In this document: in pieces, positions 1-8,091 of the stretch
Layout of the letters: the number at the start of each line of letters is the position of its first letter
How positions within the stretch are numbered: position 1 is the stretch's first letter
Source: Marivirga arenosa
GTDB lineage: Bacteria; Bacteroidota; Bacteroidia; Cytophagales; Cyclobacteriaceae
Assembly (NCBI RefSeq): GCF_030503875.2
Contig: NZ_CP129968.2
Span: forward strand, 3,002,001-3,066,000
Reading direction: 5' to 3'
DNA: 64,000 bases
Notes under the pieces: model-generated
What the model was told of the DNA's origin: nothing
The model's database searches: none
What the model saw: the letters and a program-made list of their open reading frames with translations, nothing else
Made by a program: the position numbers and the translations under genes

Positions 1-14
1 GGTTTAATATTGTC

Positions 15-40
15 AAGGTGTCTTTACGGCACCTTTTATT
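15..40. terminator. Intrinsic terminator of a gene left of the window
   Basis: An 8-bp stem (AAGGTGTC at 15-22 with GGCACCTT at 28-35, one G-T wobble) closes a 5-base loop and is followed by TTATT. It probably ends a rightward gene that lies off the left edge. The rest of 41-217 holds no convincing gene and should carry the promoter of the TlpA-like gene at 218. Confidence 0.55.
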
Positions 41-217
41 AAGCATTTTATAAATTGCGATACAATAACCTCGCTTAAATAGTCTCAAATACCCATATAA
101 GACTTAAAGTATTTCAGCATATAACAAACTCGACCTTTATTTGAAACACATTATGTCGGAAACTAACCATCAATGAGAGGATTCCCAATGTAAAATACTA
201 CATTAATTATAAACAAA

Positions 218-1330
218 ATGAAAAATTTCACAATACTACTCGTTCTTTTCCTATTTGGAATAATTTCCGCTTGTAAAGAAGATCCTCAAGCATTACTCAG
301 AGAAGCAACGGATAAATTAAAGAGTAGCAAAAGTGTTCAATATCAGCAAACAGGCCTTTTTCCTAATCCTTCAGGACAAATTGATACCATTAATACAGTT
401 TCAACTTTTGTTAAAAAAGGTTTAAATGCTTATGATTATGATTTTGTTATTAAAAGCGATCTTGGTGGTCTTATACAAATAGACGGAGAATGGAAATTAA
501 TCAACCAGTATACAAAGCAGGTTGTAAAATATCCAGAGAATAGAGCTGAAATATGGGAAACGCAAAAAAAATCTTCACCAAACTTTAAGCATTCACCACT
601 TGTCATGTTACAAGAAAAAGACTGGGTCTATCTAAGGGACACTGTATTGAATAATAATTCTCTAAAGAATTATTTCTTTGTAGAAAATGACAAAGTGGTT
701 GATGGTAACAAAGTTTATACAGAACAGCATATTTTTATCAATCCTCAAACCAAATTAGTAGAGAGATGGGCGCGCTTAAATTACTATAAGAATAAATTAT
801 CGCAGATACGGATTGTTATTTATTCAAACTATATTTTAAGCTCAACTCCAGAAAAATTAACTTTTACAAATCCTCCCGGATACACATCAACTGTATATAC
901 AGGAAAAAAAGTTATAAAACACCTAGAGGTAGGCCAAGAAGCTCCTTTCTTTAAAATCGATGATCTTCAAAATAAAGAAATTGATTTAGAAGACTACCGA
1001 GGTAAAAAAATTCTATTAAACTTTTCTAGTGTTGGCTGTGGTTATTGTAAAGATGCCCTTCAATTGATGAATGCAAATGATTACAAATTGGCAGATAATA
1101 TTCAAGCTTTCTATTTATCCATTCAAGATCAAAACCAGCTTGATAAAGTAAAATATTATTTCGAAAAGATGCCGATATCGTATCCTGTCATTCCTGAAGC
1201 TGATAAAATTGCGGAATTATATGGTGCTGCCTCCACACCTAACTTTTTTCTAATAGATGAAGAGGGTCTCATTGAAAAGGTAGTAATCGGATTTGATAAA
1301 GATTTCTTAATGACTTTAGCAGAAAATTAA
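218..1330 (+). CDS. TlpA-like thioredoxin-fold lipoprotein
   Basis: Predicted envelope lipoprotein with a redox domain. The first 19 residues are a lipoprotein signal ending in the lipobox ISAC (Cys19). Residues of about 25-230 form a beta-rich region reminiscent of LolA-type folds, but I cannot name a family for it. Residues of about 235-370 are a thioredoxin/TlpA domain with a redox pair C-G-Y-C at 274-277 and the expected cis-proline in the S-T-P-N segment near 345. By family knowledge such proteins reduce or exchange disulfides in the periplasm, or serve respiratory cytochrome maturation. The substrate cannot be told. It stands alone with its own upstream region and is followed by an unrelated secreted protein. 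The two-domain arrangement is common in Bacteroidota TlpA proteins. Confidence 0.85.
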   Translation: MKNFTILLVLFLFGIISACKEDPQALLREATDKLKSSKSVQYQQTGLFPNPSGQIDTINTVSTFVKKGLNAYDYDFVIKSDLGGLIQIDGEWKLINQYTKQVVKYPENRAEIWETQKKSSPNFKHSPLVMLQEKDWVYLRDTVLNNNSLKNYFFVENDKVVDGNKVYTEQHIFINPQTKLVERWARLNYYKNKLSQIRIVIYSNYILSSTPEKLTFTNPPGYTSTVYTGKKVIKHLEVGQEAPFFKIDDLQNKEIDLEDYRGKKILLNFSSVGCGYCKDALQLMNANDYKLADNIQAFYLSIQDQNQLDKVKYYFEKMPISYPVIPEADKIAELYGAASTPNFFLIDEEGLIEKVVIGFDKDFLMTLAEN

Positions 1331-1445
1331 TATGAGTAATCAATTTTTACAATTTATTGAAAATGAAATTAATTGAAATTAAAGTTTTGATGACCTATTC
1401 TTTTCTAGGATAGTAACCTTTTTAATTATTTAAAAATCTCAGTAT

Positions 1446-3779
1446 ATGAAGTCAATAATAAAATTCTTTTATACGGTACTATTATGCTATTACCCCTCCA
1501 TTATTTTTAGCCAAATCAATACGAATGATTCTCTGGCTTTAGTACAATTATACCATTCAACAAATGGTGACAATTGGAATAATAATAATAATTGGCTCAC
1601 TGGAAATGTTGATTCCTGGTATGGAATTTATGTTATAGATAACAGAGTAAAACAAATTAATTTATTGGCTAATAATCTTGTAGGTGAGATCCCTGAGGAG
1701 ATAACTAATTTAGTCGAAATCACCAATATCACATTGGATCAAAATACATTAAGCGGTATAATTCCATCAAGTATAAATAAGCTTACTCAACTCGAGATTC
1801 TGTCGCTTCAGCGAAATCAAATAAGTGGAGAAATCCCAAGCTCTATAGGAGATTGTACTGAATTAGTAGTTCTAAGTCTTGGGAATAATGAATTAACAAG
1901 TAGTATTCCACAAACGATTGGCAAGCTTAATAAGCTAACAAGCCTAGGACTAGAAGTGAATCAATTGAATGGCTCTTTACCTGAAGAAATAGGAAATCTG
2001 ATTAACCTTCAATTTTTCAATTGCGGAGTAAATAATTTGAGCGGCACAATACCTGAACTATTTGCTAATTTAACTGAACTTAAATCTTTCAGTCTTCCCT
2101 CAAATAATTTAGAAGGAAATGTTCCTATTTGGTTAGCAGATTTAACTAAACTAGAAATCATTGATTTAAATTCAAATCAATTTACAGGGACTATTCCTTC
2201 CGAATTGGGTAATCTTAGCTCACTCAAGAACCTTTCAATACAAAATAACTTACTGACGGGATCAATTCCTCAAAATATTTTTCAACTTACCGCTTTAAGA
2301 AAATTAGATTTATCTAGTAATCAATTAATTGGTTCAATTGCTGCAGAGTGGAATAATTTAATAAATTTAGAAACCCTCAGTTTAAGAGGAAATCAATTTG
2401 ACGGTGAAATCCCGATACAAATTGGTAACCTCACAAATTTAAGATTTATTGATATCGCATTAAATAATTTTGAAGGTGCTTTACCTGAATCATTTACTGG
2501 TCTTCTAAACTTAAAAACCCTTGATATTCAGGATAACGAAATTAATTACTTACCAGATTTATCTAATTTACCGCTAAATTATTTTACAGTAGTTAATAAT
2601 AGACTTCAATTTTCTTCCCTCGAAAAAAACATTGATCTAACAATATCTTATGTGCCTCAAAAACCCTACACTTTAGATTCAACTATTACATTGCAGTGGG
2701 GCGATGACATTACTTTATTAAGCGAATTAACAGGTACATTAAACAATTACCAGTGGTACCTTGAATCAATTCCAATTAAAGGAGCAGATTCCGCCTCACT
2801 AAATTTAAAAAGTATAACTGAAACCAATTTAGGGAATTATAGATGCGAAATTAGTAATCCAAATATACCTGATCTTATTCTAAGTACAGGTTTGATAACC
2901 ATTGAAATAGATAATTTTATACCAAGAAACTTATCGTTAACTAATAATCAAATTGCCGAAAATTCTACTATTGGTCAGCACATAGGCGATCTTATAGCAG
3001 AAGATATTGATATAGCTAATGGAGATAGTTTGATCTTTTCTTTGCCAATTGGTGAAGCTGACAATAGTTTATTTGAAATTACAGAAAGAGGACTAACTGC
3101 ATTATTTAAACCGAATTTTGAAGAGAAATCAGTATTTGAAATTATGGTAAAAGTTAAGGATAGAATTGGAGCAGAAATTTCAGAAAACTTTGCAATTGAA
3201 GTAACCAATATTAATGAAACACCTTACATTTCTGACACCCTTTTCACTGTTTTAGAAAATACTTCCAATGGGACTTTTATTGGTCAGTTAATTGCTAATG
3301 ATGAAGATGAAGACACCATAAATTTCAAAATTATTAGTGGAAATAGCTCAAACACCTTCTCGATTATAAATGGAGATTCATTGATAGTGAATGACGAGGA
3401 AAATCTAGATTTTGAATTGATAAAATCATTTTCATTAGAAATTGAATCAAATGATGGAGAATTATCAGATACTGCATTCATTACAATTGAACTGCTAGAT
3501 ATAACTGATGAAATCATTACAAAATCCAAGGATAGACTGAATAATAATCTATTTAATATTTATCCAAATCCTGCATCAAATCAGATTAATATTCTTATAG
3601 GCAACATGATTTCTGAAACTGGTAAGCTCTACATTTATGATAATTATGGAAAGCTTTTAATTGAAAGAGAAATAATAGAAAATACTATAATTGACATTAA
3701 TAATTTAAAAAGCGGATTATATCATGCCACAATTGAAATCGATGGATTTTACAAACATAAAAACTTTGTAAAACTTTAA
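1446..3779 (+). CDS. T9SS-secreted leucine-rich-repeat protein with Ig and cadherin-like domains
   Basis: A 777-residue modular surface or secreted protein. A signal peptide (about 1-22, ending in FSQ) is followed by a short N-terminal cap and about 13 plant-type leucine-rich repeats at 66-388 with the L-x-G-x-I-P pattern. Next come an Ig-like domain (about 407-485, Cys in the YRC strand), two cadherin-like domains (about 493-590 and 593-688), each with the xAENSTxG / LENTSNG opening, and a type A T9SS sorting domain (about 702-777, starting IYPNPASN). By family knowledge it crosses the inner membrane by Sec and the outer membrane by the gliding-associated T9SS, which removes the C-terminal domain. 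The job is probably adhesion or ligand binding; no catalytic motif is seen. No partner gene adjoins it. A short AAT microsatellite near 1579-1594 encodes an Asn run. Confidence 0.88.
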   Translation: MKSIIKFFYTVLLCYYPSIIFSQINTNDSLALVQLYHSTNGDNWNNNNNWLTGNVDSWYGIYVIDNRVKQINLLANNLVGEIPEEITNLVEITNITLDQNTLSGIIPSSINKLTQLEILSLQRNQISGEIPSSIGDCTELVVLSLGNNELTSSIPQTIGKLNKLTSLGLEVNQLNGSLPEEIGNLINLQFFNCGVNNLSGTIPELFANLTELKSFSLPSNNLEGNVPIWLADLTKLEIIDLNSNQFTGTIPSELGNLSSLKNLSIQNNLLTGSIPQNIFQLTALRKLDLSSNQLIGSIAAEWNNLINLETLSLRGNQFDGEIPIQIGNLTNLRFIDIALNNFEGALPESFTGLLNLKTLDIQDNEINYLPDLSNLPLNYFTVVNNRLQFSSLEKNIDLTISYVPQKPYTLDSTITLQWGDDITLLSELTGTLNNYQWYLESIPIKGADSASLNLKSITETNLGNYRCEISNPNIPDLILSTGLITIEIDNFIPRNLSLTNNQIAENSTIGQHIGDLIAEDIDIANGDSLIFSLPIGEADNSLFEITERGLTALFKPNFEEKSVFEIMVKVKDRIGAEISENFAIEVTNINETPYISDTLFTVLENTSNGTFIGQLIANDEDEDTINFKIISGNSSNTFSIINGDSLIVNDEENLDFELIKSFSLEIESNDGELSDTAFITIELLDITDEIITKSKDRLNNNLFNIYPNPASNQINILIGNMISETGKLYIYDNYGKLLIEREIIENTIIDINNLKSGLYHATIEIDGFYKHKNFVKL

Positions 3780-3942
3780 TTAGGTGATTCATACTATAAT
3801 TTTTTTAAATATATTTAATGGTTATAAAATTGAAATTTTTAAAATTTCACATAATAACGCATTTTAATTAGGGTAAACACTTAAGAATTAGTTTTTTAAA
3901 AAAAAGAATAAAACTGATAGTAACTACTTAAAATTTTTTGTA

Positions 3943-4794
3943 TCAGTTGATTTTATGCCTTTTAAAAAAAGCTCCATTGAGATTAAAGAACTTTTTGGGT
4001 GACATTCCTGCCACCTTCTGAAAGTCTCTAACAAAATGAGCTTGGTCATAATATCCCACGTCATAGGCTAATTTCGTCATGGAAATCTTAGGATTGTGAA
4101 GTTGGATTTTTACTGCATTCATTACTCTAACCATTCCAATGAAATGCTTTATGGAGTATTGAACTTCTTCTTTAAATAATTTATTTAAATACTGTCTGCT
4201 TAGCTCAAATCTTTTTTCTAAATCATTTACTTTTAATTGCCCTGATTGCTGATAGATTAATTCAATAATTTGCTTTAATAATCTCTGTTTACCACTCAAA
4301 TTAAAAGTCTTAATATAATCTTTTAGCTTCAGCTGCATTACTTCAAATGGATCGTCCATTTGAAAAAATTCACTAGCATCGTTTGTTTTAAAAATTGGCT
4401 TAAAGTGTTGAGAAACATCATTTATTCCTGGTTTCCATTTTCCACCAAAAAACAAATTATTACACCATGGCTGGAATTTTACGGTAATAAAATTTAAAGA
4501 TTTAGGAAACTCAATTGAAAAGGGAGGAGAAATATTAGAAATGCTAAATATGTGATGATTGATTTCTATACCTTCTGTAAATTCAGCACAATACAAACGG
4601 GCGTCAGCTTCTCTAAAAATCACCAAATCGTGACAACAATCATCCAAAACAGGTATTCTATCTTCATTTGTGAAGGAAGCATGATAAATCTCCTTTATGT
4701 AAAGCGATAGTGGTTCTTCTGGATAAATTCTGCCTATTCCCAATTTTGACTTTTGATTTAGATATGGTAAATATAGTAGGTAAAAATAAACCAA
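3943..4794 (-). CDS. AraC-family transcriptional regulator with DUF6597-like sensor domain
   Basis: A 283-residue regulator. The C-terminal third (about 180-275) is an AraC double helix-turn-helix: the first helix pair lies around RFELSRQYLNKLFKEE, the second around MTKLAYDVGYYDQAHFVRDF, followed by the family signature ending in G-M-S-P-K-K-F. The N-terminal 170 residues resemble the DUF6597 domain often fused to AraC in Bacteroidota. No ATG opens the frame; the longest version starts at a TTG (4794). Another in-frame TTG at 4743 gives a protein beginning GIGRIYPEEP, which fits the domain start better, so the true start is uncertain. The gene is divergent from metG with 62 bases between them. 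The target is unknown. Confidence 0.85.
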   Translation of the reverse strand: MVYFYLLYLPYLNQKSKLGIGRIYPEEPLSLYIKEIYHASFTNEDRIPVLDDCCHDLVIFREADARLYCAEFTEGIEINHHIFSISNISPPFSIEFPKSLNFITVKFQPWCNNLFFGGKWKPGINDVSQHFKPIFKTNDASEFFQMDDPFEVMQLKLKDYIKTFNLSGKQRLLKQIIELIYQQSGQLKVNDLEKRFELSRQYLNKLFKEEVQYSIKHFIGMVRVMNAVKIQLHNPKISMTKLAYDVGYYDQAHFVRDFQKVAGMSPKKFFNLNGAFFKRHKIN

Positions 4795-4832
4795 ATTAAT
4801 AAGTTGAAATATAGTTCTCCTTATATTCTTCC

Positions 4833-4840
4833 TATATTTG
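4833..4840 (+). promoter_or_regulatory. Candidate -7 box for metG
   Basis: TATATTTG matches the Bacteroidota -7 consensus TAnnTTTG exactly and lies 16 bases before the metG ATG. I see no good -33 TTTG at the right distance, so this rests on one box. Confidence 0.4.
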
Positions 4841-4856
4841 CAGCAAAATTATAGTA

Positions 4857-6929
4857 ATGCAAAAACTAAATAATAGATATACTGTAACTGCAGCCCTACC
4901 CTATGCAAATGGCCCATTACATATTGGCCATATAGCGGGTGCATATTTACCTTCAGACATTTTTGTACGGTATTTAAAATTGAGAAATAAGGATGTTGTT
5001 TACATATGTGGTAGCGATGAACATGGTGCAGCCATAACAATAAGAGCAAAGAAAGAGGGGATTACGCCTAATGAAATCATAGATAAATATCATGAGCTCA
5101 ATAAAAATACCTTTAAAAAATTAGGTATTAACTTTGATATGTATCACCGTACCTCAGCGGAAAATCATCACAAGCTTTCTCAAGAATTTTTCCTTAAACT
5201 TTATGAGAATGGTGAGTTTGTTGAGAAAGAAAGTGAGCAATATTATGATGAAGATTTCAAACAGTTTTTAGCAGACCGGTATATAACTGGAAAATGCCCA
5301 AAATGTGGTAATGATGGAGCATACGGTGATCAATGTGAAAAATGCGGAAGCTCTTTAAATCCAACTGACCTAATAAATCCCATATCTACCTTAAGTGGTA
5401 AGACTCCAGAATTAAAAACTACTAAACATTGGTTTTTACCACTTGACAAATACCAGGAATGGATGGAAAAATGGTTAATTGAGGGTAAAAAAGGAAAATG
5501 GAAACCTAATGTTTATGGTCAATGCAGTTCATGGTTGAAAGAAGGTTTGAGGCCAAGAGCCATGACCAGAGATTTAGATTGGGGTGTTGATGTTCCCTTA
5601 AAAGGTGCTGAAGGTAAAAAGCTATATGTATGGTTAGATGCTCCAATTGGATATATTTCTTCAACACAACAGTGGGCAGAAGAAAATGGAACTGATTGGG
5701 AGAAATACTGGAAAAAACAGGAAAACCCAGAAGACAATTCTACTTTAATCCATTTCATAGGAAAAGATAATATTGTATTCCATTGTATAATATTTCCAGT
5801 CATTCTACATGCGCACGGAGACTATATTCTGCCTGAAAACGTGCCAGCAAATGAATTTCTAAATCTAGAAGGAGACAAACTCTCAACCAGTAGAAACTGG
5901 GCCGTTTGGTTACACGAATATGTCGAGGAATTCCCTGGTAAGGAGGATGTTTTAAGATATGCCTTAGCTGCTACTTTGCCTGAAACTAAGGACAATGAAT
6001 TTACATGGAAGGACTTCCAAACTCGAAACAATAGCGAGCTTGTAGGGATTTTTGGAAACTTCATCAACCGTGCAGTAGTCCTTACTCACAAATACTACGA
6101 TGGTAAAGTACCTGCAAGAAATGAACTTTTCGATTACGATCAAGAGGTAATAGATGAATTGAAAAGTTTCCCTGATGTTATTGAAGAAAAGATAACAAAC
6201 TATAAATTCAGAGAAGCTTTAAGTGCAATGATGGAATTTGCTCGACTAGGAAATAAATATTTAGCCGAAACTGAACCTTGGAAGCTACAAAAGGAAAATC
6301 ATGAGCGTGTCAAAACCATCATGAATATTGCATTGCAGATTGCAGCTAATCTAAGTATAGTATGTGAACCATTTTTACCCTTCACTGCTGAAAAATTGAG
6401 GAAAATGCTTAATATCGAAGCTTTTGCCTGGGATTTAGCAGGTAGTATTGATTTATTGGAAGCAAATCATACGATCAAAAAAGCAGAATTACTTTTTGAA
6501 AAAATAGAAGATGAGGTAGTTGAAAAGCAAGTTCAAAAACTTGAAAACACCAAAAAAGAAAATAAAATGACTGATAAGGATATAGAAGTAGCTCCAATAA
6601 AAGATGAAATCAAATTTGATGATTTCATGAAGATGGATATGCGTGTTGGCACTGTAGTAAAAGCAGAAAAGATTAAAAAATCTAATAAGCTTTTAAAACT
6701 AACTATTGACACTGGCTTGGATACAAGAACCATTTTAAGCGGTATTGCAAAACATTTTACTCCTGAAGAAGTAGAAGGAAAGCAAGTAACTGTATTGGTA
6801 AACTTAGCACCACGTCCGATGATGGGAGAAGTTTCTGAAGGTATGGTGTTAATGGCAGAAGATGCAGAGGGTAATCTTCAATTTGTTCAACCTGGAAATA
6901 ATGTAAATCCGGGTAGTACAATTTCTTAA
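4857..6929 (+). CDS. metG: Methionine-tRNA ligase
   Basis: Cytoplasmic class I aminoacyl-tRNA synthetase that charges tRNA-Met for initiation and elongation. The HIGH motif is at 22-25 (PLHIGH). A four-cysteine zinc knuckle (C-P-K-C ... C-E-K-C) lies near 145-165. The KMSKS loop is present as KLSTS in [10 protein letters not shown], a variant I recall as normal in Bacteroidota MetRS. The anticodon-binding helical domain spans about 390-545. A charged linker then leads to a C-terminal EMAP-II-like tRNA-binding OB domain (about 585-690, beginning [16 protein letters not shown]), which usually mediates dimerisation. At 690 residues it is full length for the two-part type. It is transcribed away from the AraC gene and followed by a long inverted repeat before cysH. 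Confidence 0.97.
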   Translation: MQKLNNRYTVTAALPYANGPLHIGHIAGAYLPSDIFVRYLKLRNKDVVYICGSDEHGAAITIRAKKEGITPNEIIDKYHELNKNTFKKLGINFDMYHRTSAENHHKLSQEFFLKLYENGEFVEKESEQYYDEDFKQFLADRYITGKCPKCGNDGAYGDQCEKCGSSLNPTDLINPISTLSGKTPELKTTKHWFLPLDKYQEWMEKWLIEGKKGKWKPNVYGQCSSWLKEGLRPRAMTRDLDWGVDVPLKGAEGKKLYVWLDAPIGYISSTQQWAEENGTDWEKYWKKQENPEDNSTLIHFIGKDNIVFHCIIFPVILHAHGDYILPENVPANEFLNLEGDKLSTSRNWAVWLHEYVEEFPGKEDVLRYALAATLPETKDNEFTWKDFQTRNNSELVGIFGNFINRAVVLTHKYYDGKVPARNELFDYDQEVIDELKSFPDVIEEKITNYKFREALSAMMEFARLGNKYLAETEPWKLQKENHERVKTIMNIALQIAANLSIVCEPFLPFTAEKLRKMLNIEAFAWDLAGSIDLLEANHTIKKAELLFEKIEDEVVEKQVQKLENTKKENKMTDKDIEVAPIKDEIKFDDFMKMDMRVGTVVKAEKIKKSNKLLKLTIDTGLDTRTILSGIAKHFTPEEVEGKQVTVLVNLAPRPMMGEVSEGMVLMAEDAEGNLQFVQPGNNVNPGSTIS

Positions 6930-6948
6930 AATAACAATAGAACCAATT

Positions 6949-6994
6949 AATTAGTCGTAGTTTATAGGCTCCAAACTAAATACTACGACTAATT
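6949..6994. repeat. 13-bp inverted repeat between metG and cysH
   Basis: AATTAGTCGTAGT (6949-6961) and its exact complement (6982-6994) flank a 20-base spacer. It lies 20 bases after the metG stop and 15 bases before the cysH start, and TTTTAAAT overlaps and follows the right arm. It could be a terminator for metG, a leader structure for cysH or an operator. The long spacer and lack of a clean T run make a simple terminator only one option. Confidence 0.6.
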
Positions 6995-7009
6995 TTAAAT
7001 AGTTTTTAT

Positions 7010-7666
7010 ATGACTTTTAAAGAACTGGATAAAAAACTCAACCAATTTCAGAAAGATGGGAAGAAATATTTCACAACATCTTCTTTTCAATCACATAGCT
7101 TAGTATTGTTACATATGCTAAGTGAAATTGATGCTGATATTCCAGTTTACTTTATCAATACCGGCTATCACTTTCCTGAAACAGTGGCTTTTCGTGATAA
7201 AATCATGAATGATTTTGGGCTTACTAATCTAGTCGATTTGAAACCACTTACTCCTAAGAATATGCAAAGGGATGCTGATGGAAAAATGTTTTTTACTTCT
7301 GATCCGGATTATTGCTGCTATTTAAACAAAACACAACCAATGGATGCCATTTTAATGAAGCATGACATTTGGATTAATGGAGTAAGAGCTGATCAAAGTA
7401 AAACACGTTCCTCCATGAAAGTTGAACAAGCTGCCCCACACGGAAGTACTCGTTTACATCCAATGTTAGATTGGAATTCTAAAATGATCCATGATTATCG
7501 TAAAGCACATCATTTACCTGATCACCCTTTAGAAGCAAAAGGATATTTCAGCATTGGTTGTGAGCCTTGCACTAGAAAGTTTGATCTTGATATGCAGGAA
7601 AGAGAAAGCAGATGGTATGGCATGAATAAAACTGAATGTGGTTTACACACTGACCTGATTAAATAA
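7010..7666 (+). CDS. cysH: Assimilatory adenylyl-sulfate (APS) reductase, [4Fe-4S] type
   Basis: Cytoplasmic enzyme of sulfate assimilation that reduces activated sulfate to sulfite. The PP-loop-like nucleotide-binding segment is near 20-35 and is followed by FINTGYHFPET. Cys102-Cys103 (YCCYLNKTQP) and Cys184-x2-Cys187 (GCEPC) form the four-cysteine set typical of enzymes carrying a [4Fe-4S] cluster and preferring APS over PAPS. The C-terminal E-C-G-L-H motif carries the catalytic Cys210. At 218 residues it is a compact member of the family. It stands alone: no cysDN sulfurylase or sulfite reductase is next to it, and the cysE-cysM genes are 32 kb away. An inverted repeat directly upstream may regulate it. 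Confidence 0.93.
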   Translation: MTFKELDKKLNQFQKDGKKYFTTSSFQSHSLVLLHMLSEIDADIPVYFINTGYHFPETVAFRDKIMNDFGLTNLVDLKPLTPKNMQRDADGKMFFTSDPDYCCYLNKTQPMDAILMKHDIWINGVRADQSKTRSSMKVEQAAPHGSTRLHPMLDWNSKMIHDYRKAHHLPDHPLEAKGYFSIGCEPCTRKFDLDMQERESRWYGMNKTECGLHTDLIK

Positions 7667-8026
7667 TATTTAAACTGGCTAAAATTACAATAATCCTAAA
7701 CTCAAATTATAACTTATCTAAGTTTAAAAATTTAGTTTGAAGTGATTTTTATTATGTATGCATAATATTTCAAAGGCTTTTGGGTGATTTTTACCAATTT
7801 TTTTATTCAATTCACTAATATCATTCTAAATTAAAACATCTCCCCTATTATGATATAATAAAAGCTCATCTAATAAATCAGTGGGTTTAAATAAAATTAT
7901 ATTGTATTAATCTATAATATATGCATGCTTGATTTATTTATACTTATAATAATTTAAGCTATTCACAATTATATCAGCAATATTGTACTATTTCTTTATG
8001 TTGTACTGTTTGTACTAAAATATGAT

Positions 8027-8056
8027 CTTGATTCTCTATTTCAATAAGTAATTTTG
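8027..8056 (+). promoter_or_regulatory. Predicted Bacteroidota promoter for the 7TM histidine kinase
   Basis: CTTG (8027-8030) is followed after 18 bases by TAATTTTG (8049-8056), an exact TAnnTTTG -7 box. Transcription would start near 8061-8064, inside the palindrome at 8060-8077. Confidence 0.55.
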
Positions 8057-8059
8057 CAT

Positions 8060-8077
8060 CTAAGTAAATTTACTTAG
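8060..8077. promoter_or_regulatory. 18-bp perfect palindrome, candidate operator
   Basis: CTAAGTAAATTTACTTAG reads the same on both strands without a spacer. It starts 4 bases after the -7 box and ends 14 bases before the kinase ATG, a position where a bound dimeric repressor would block initiation. The regulator is unknown. Confidence 0.5.
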
Positions 8078-8091
8078 TAATAAGATTTAGT

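Larger units (their letters stand above)
7667..8091. other. 425-base intergenic region without a gene
   Basis: Very AT-rich, with no reading frame of useful length on either strand. The right end holds the predicted promoter and palindrome for the histidine kinase at 8092 (described separately). I see nothing identifiable in 7667-8020. Confidence 0.6.

Noticed and set aside
1579..1594. AAT microsatellite in the LRR gene as a phase-variation tract
   Set aside because: Trinucleotide repeats keep the frame, and only about five units are present.
5519..6067. Antisense frames of 80-95 codons inside metG
   Set aside because: Shadow frames; no start signal, no domain, and the sense strand is a full-length synthetase.
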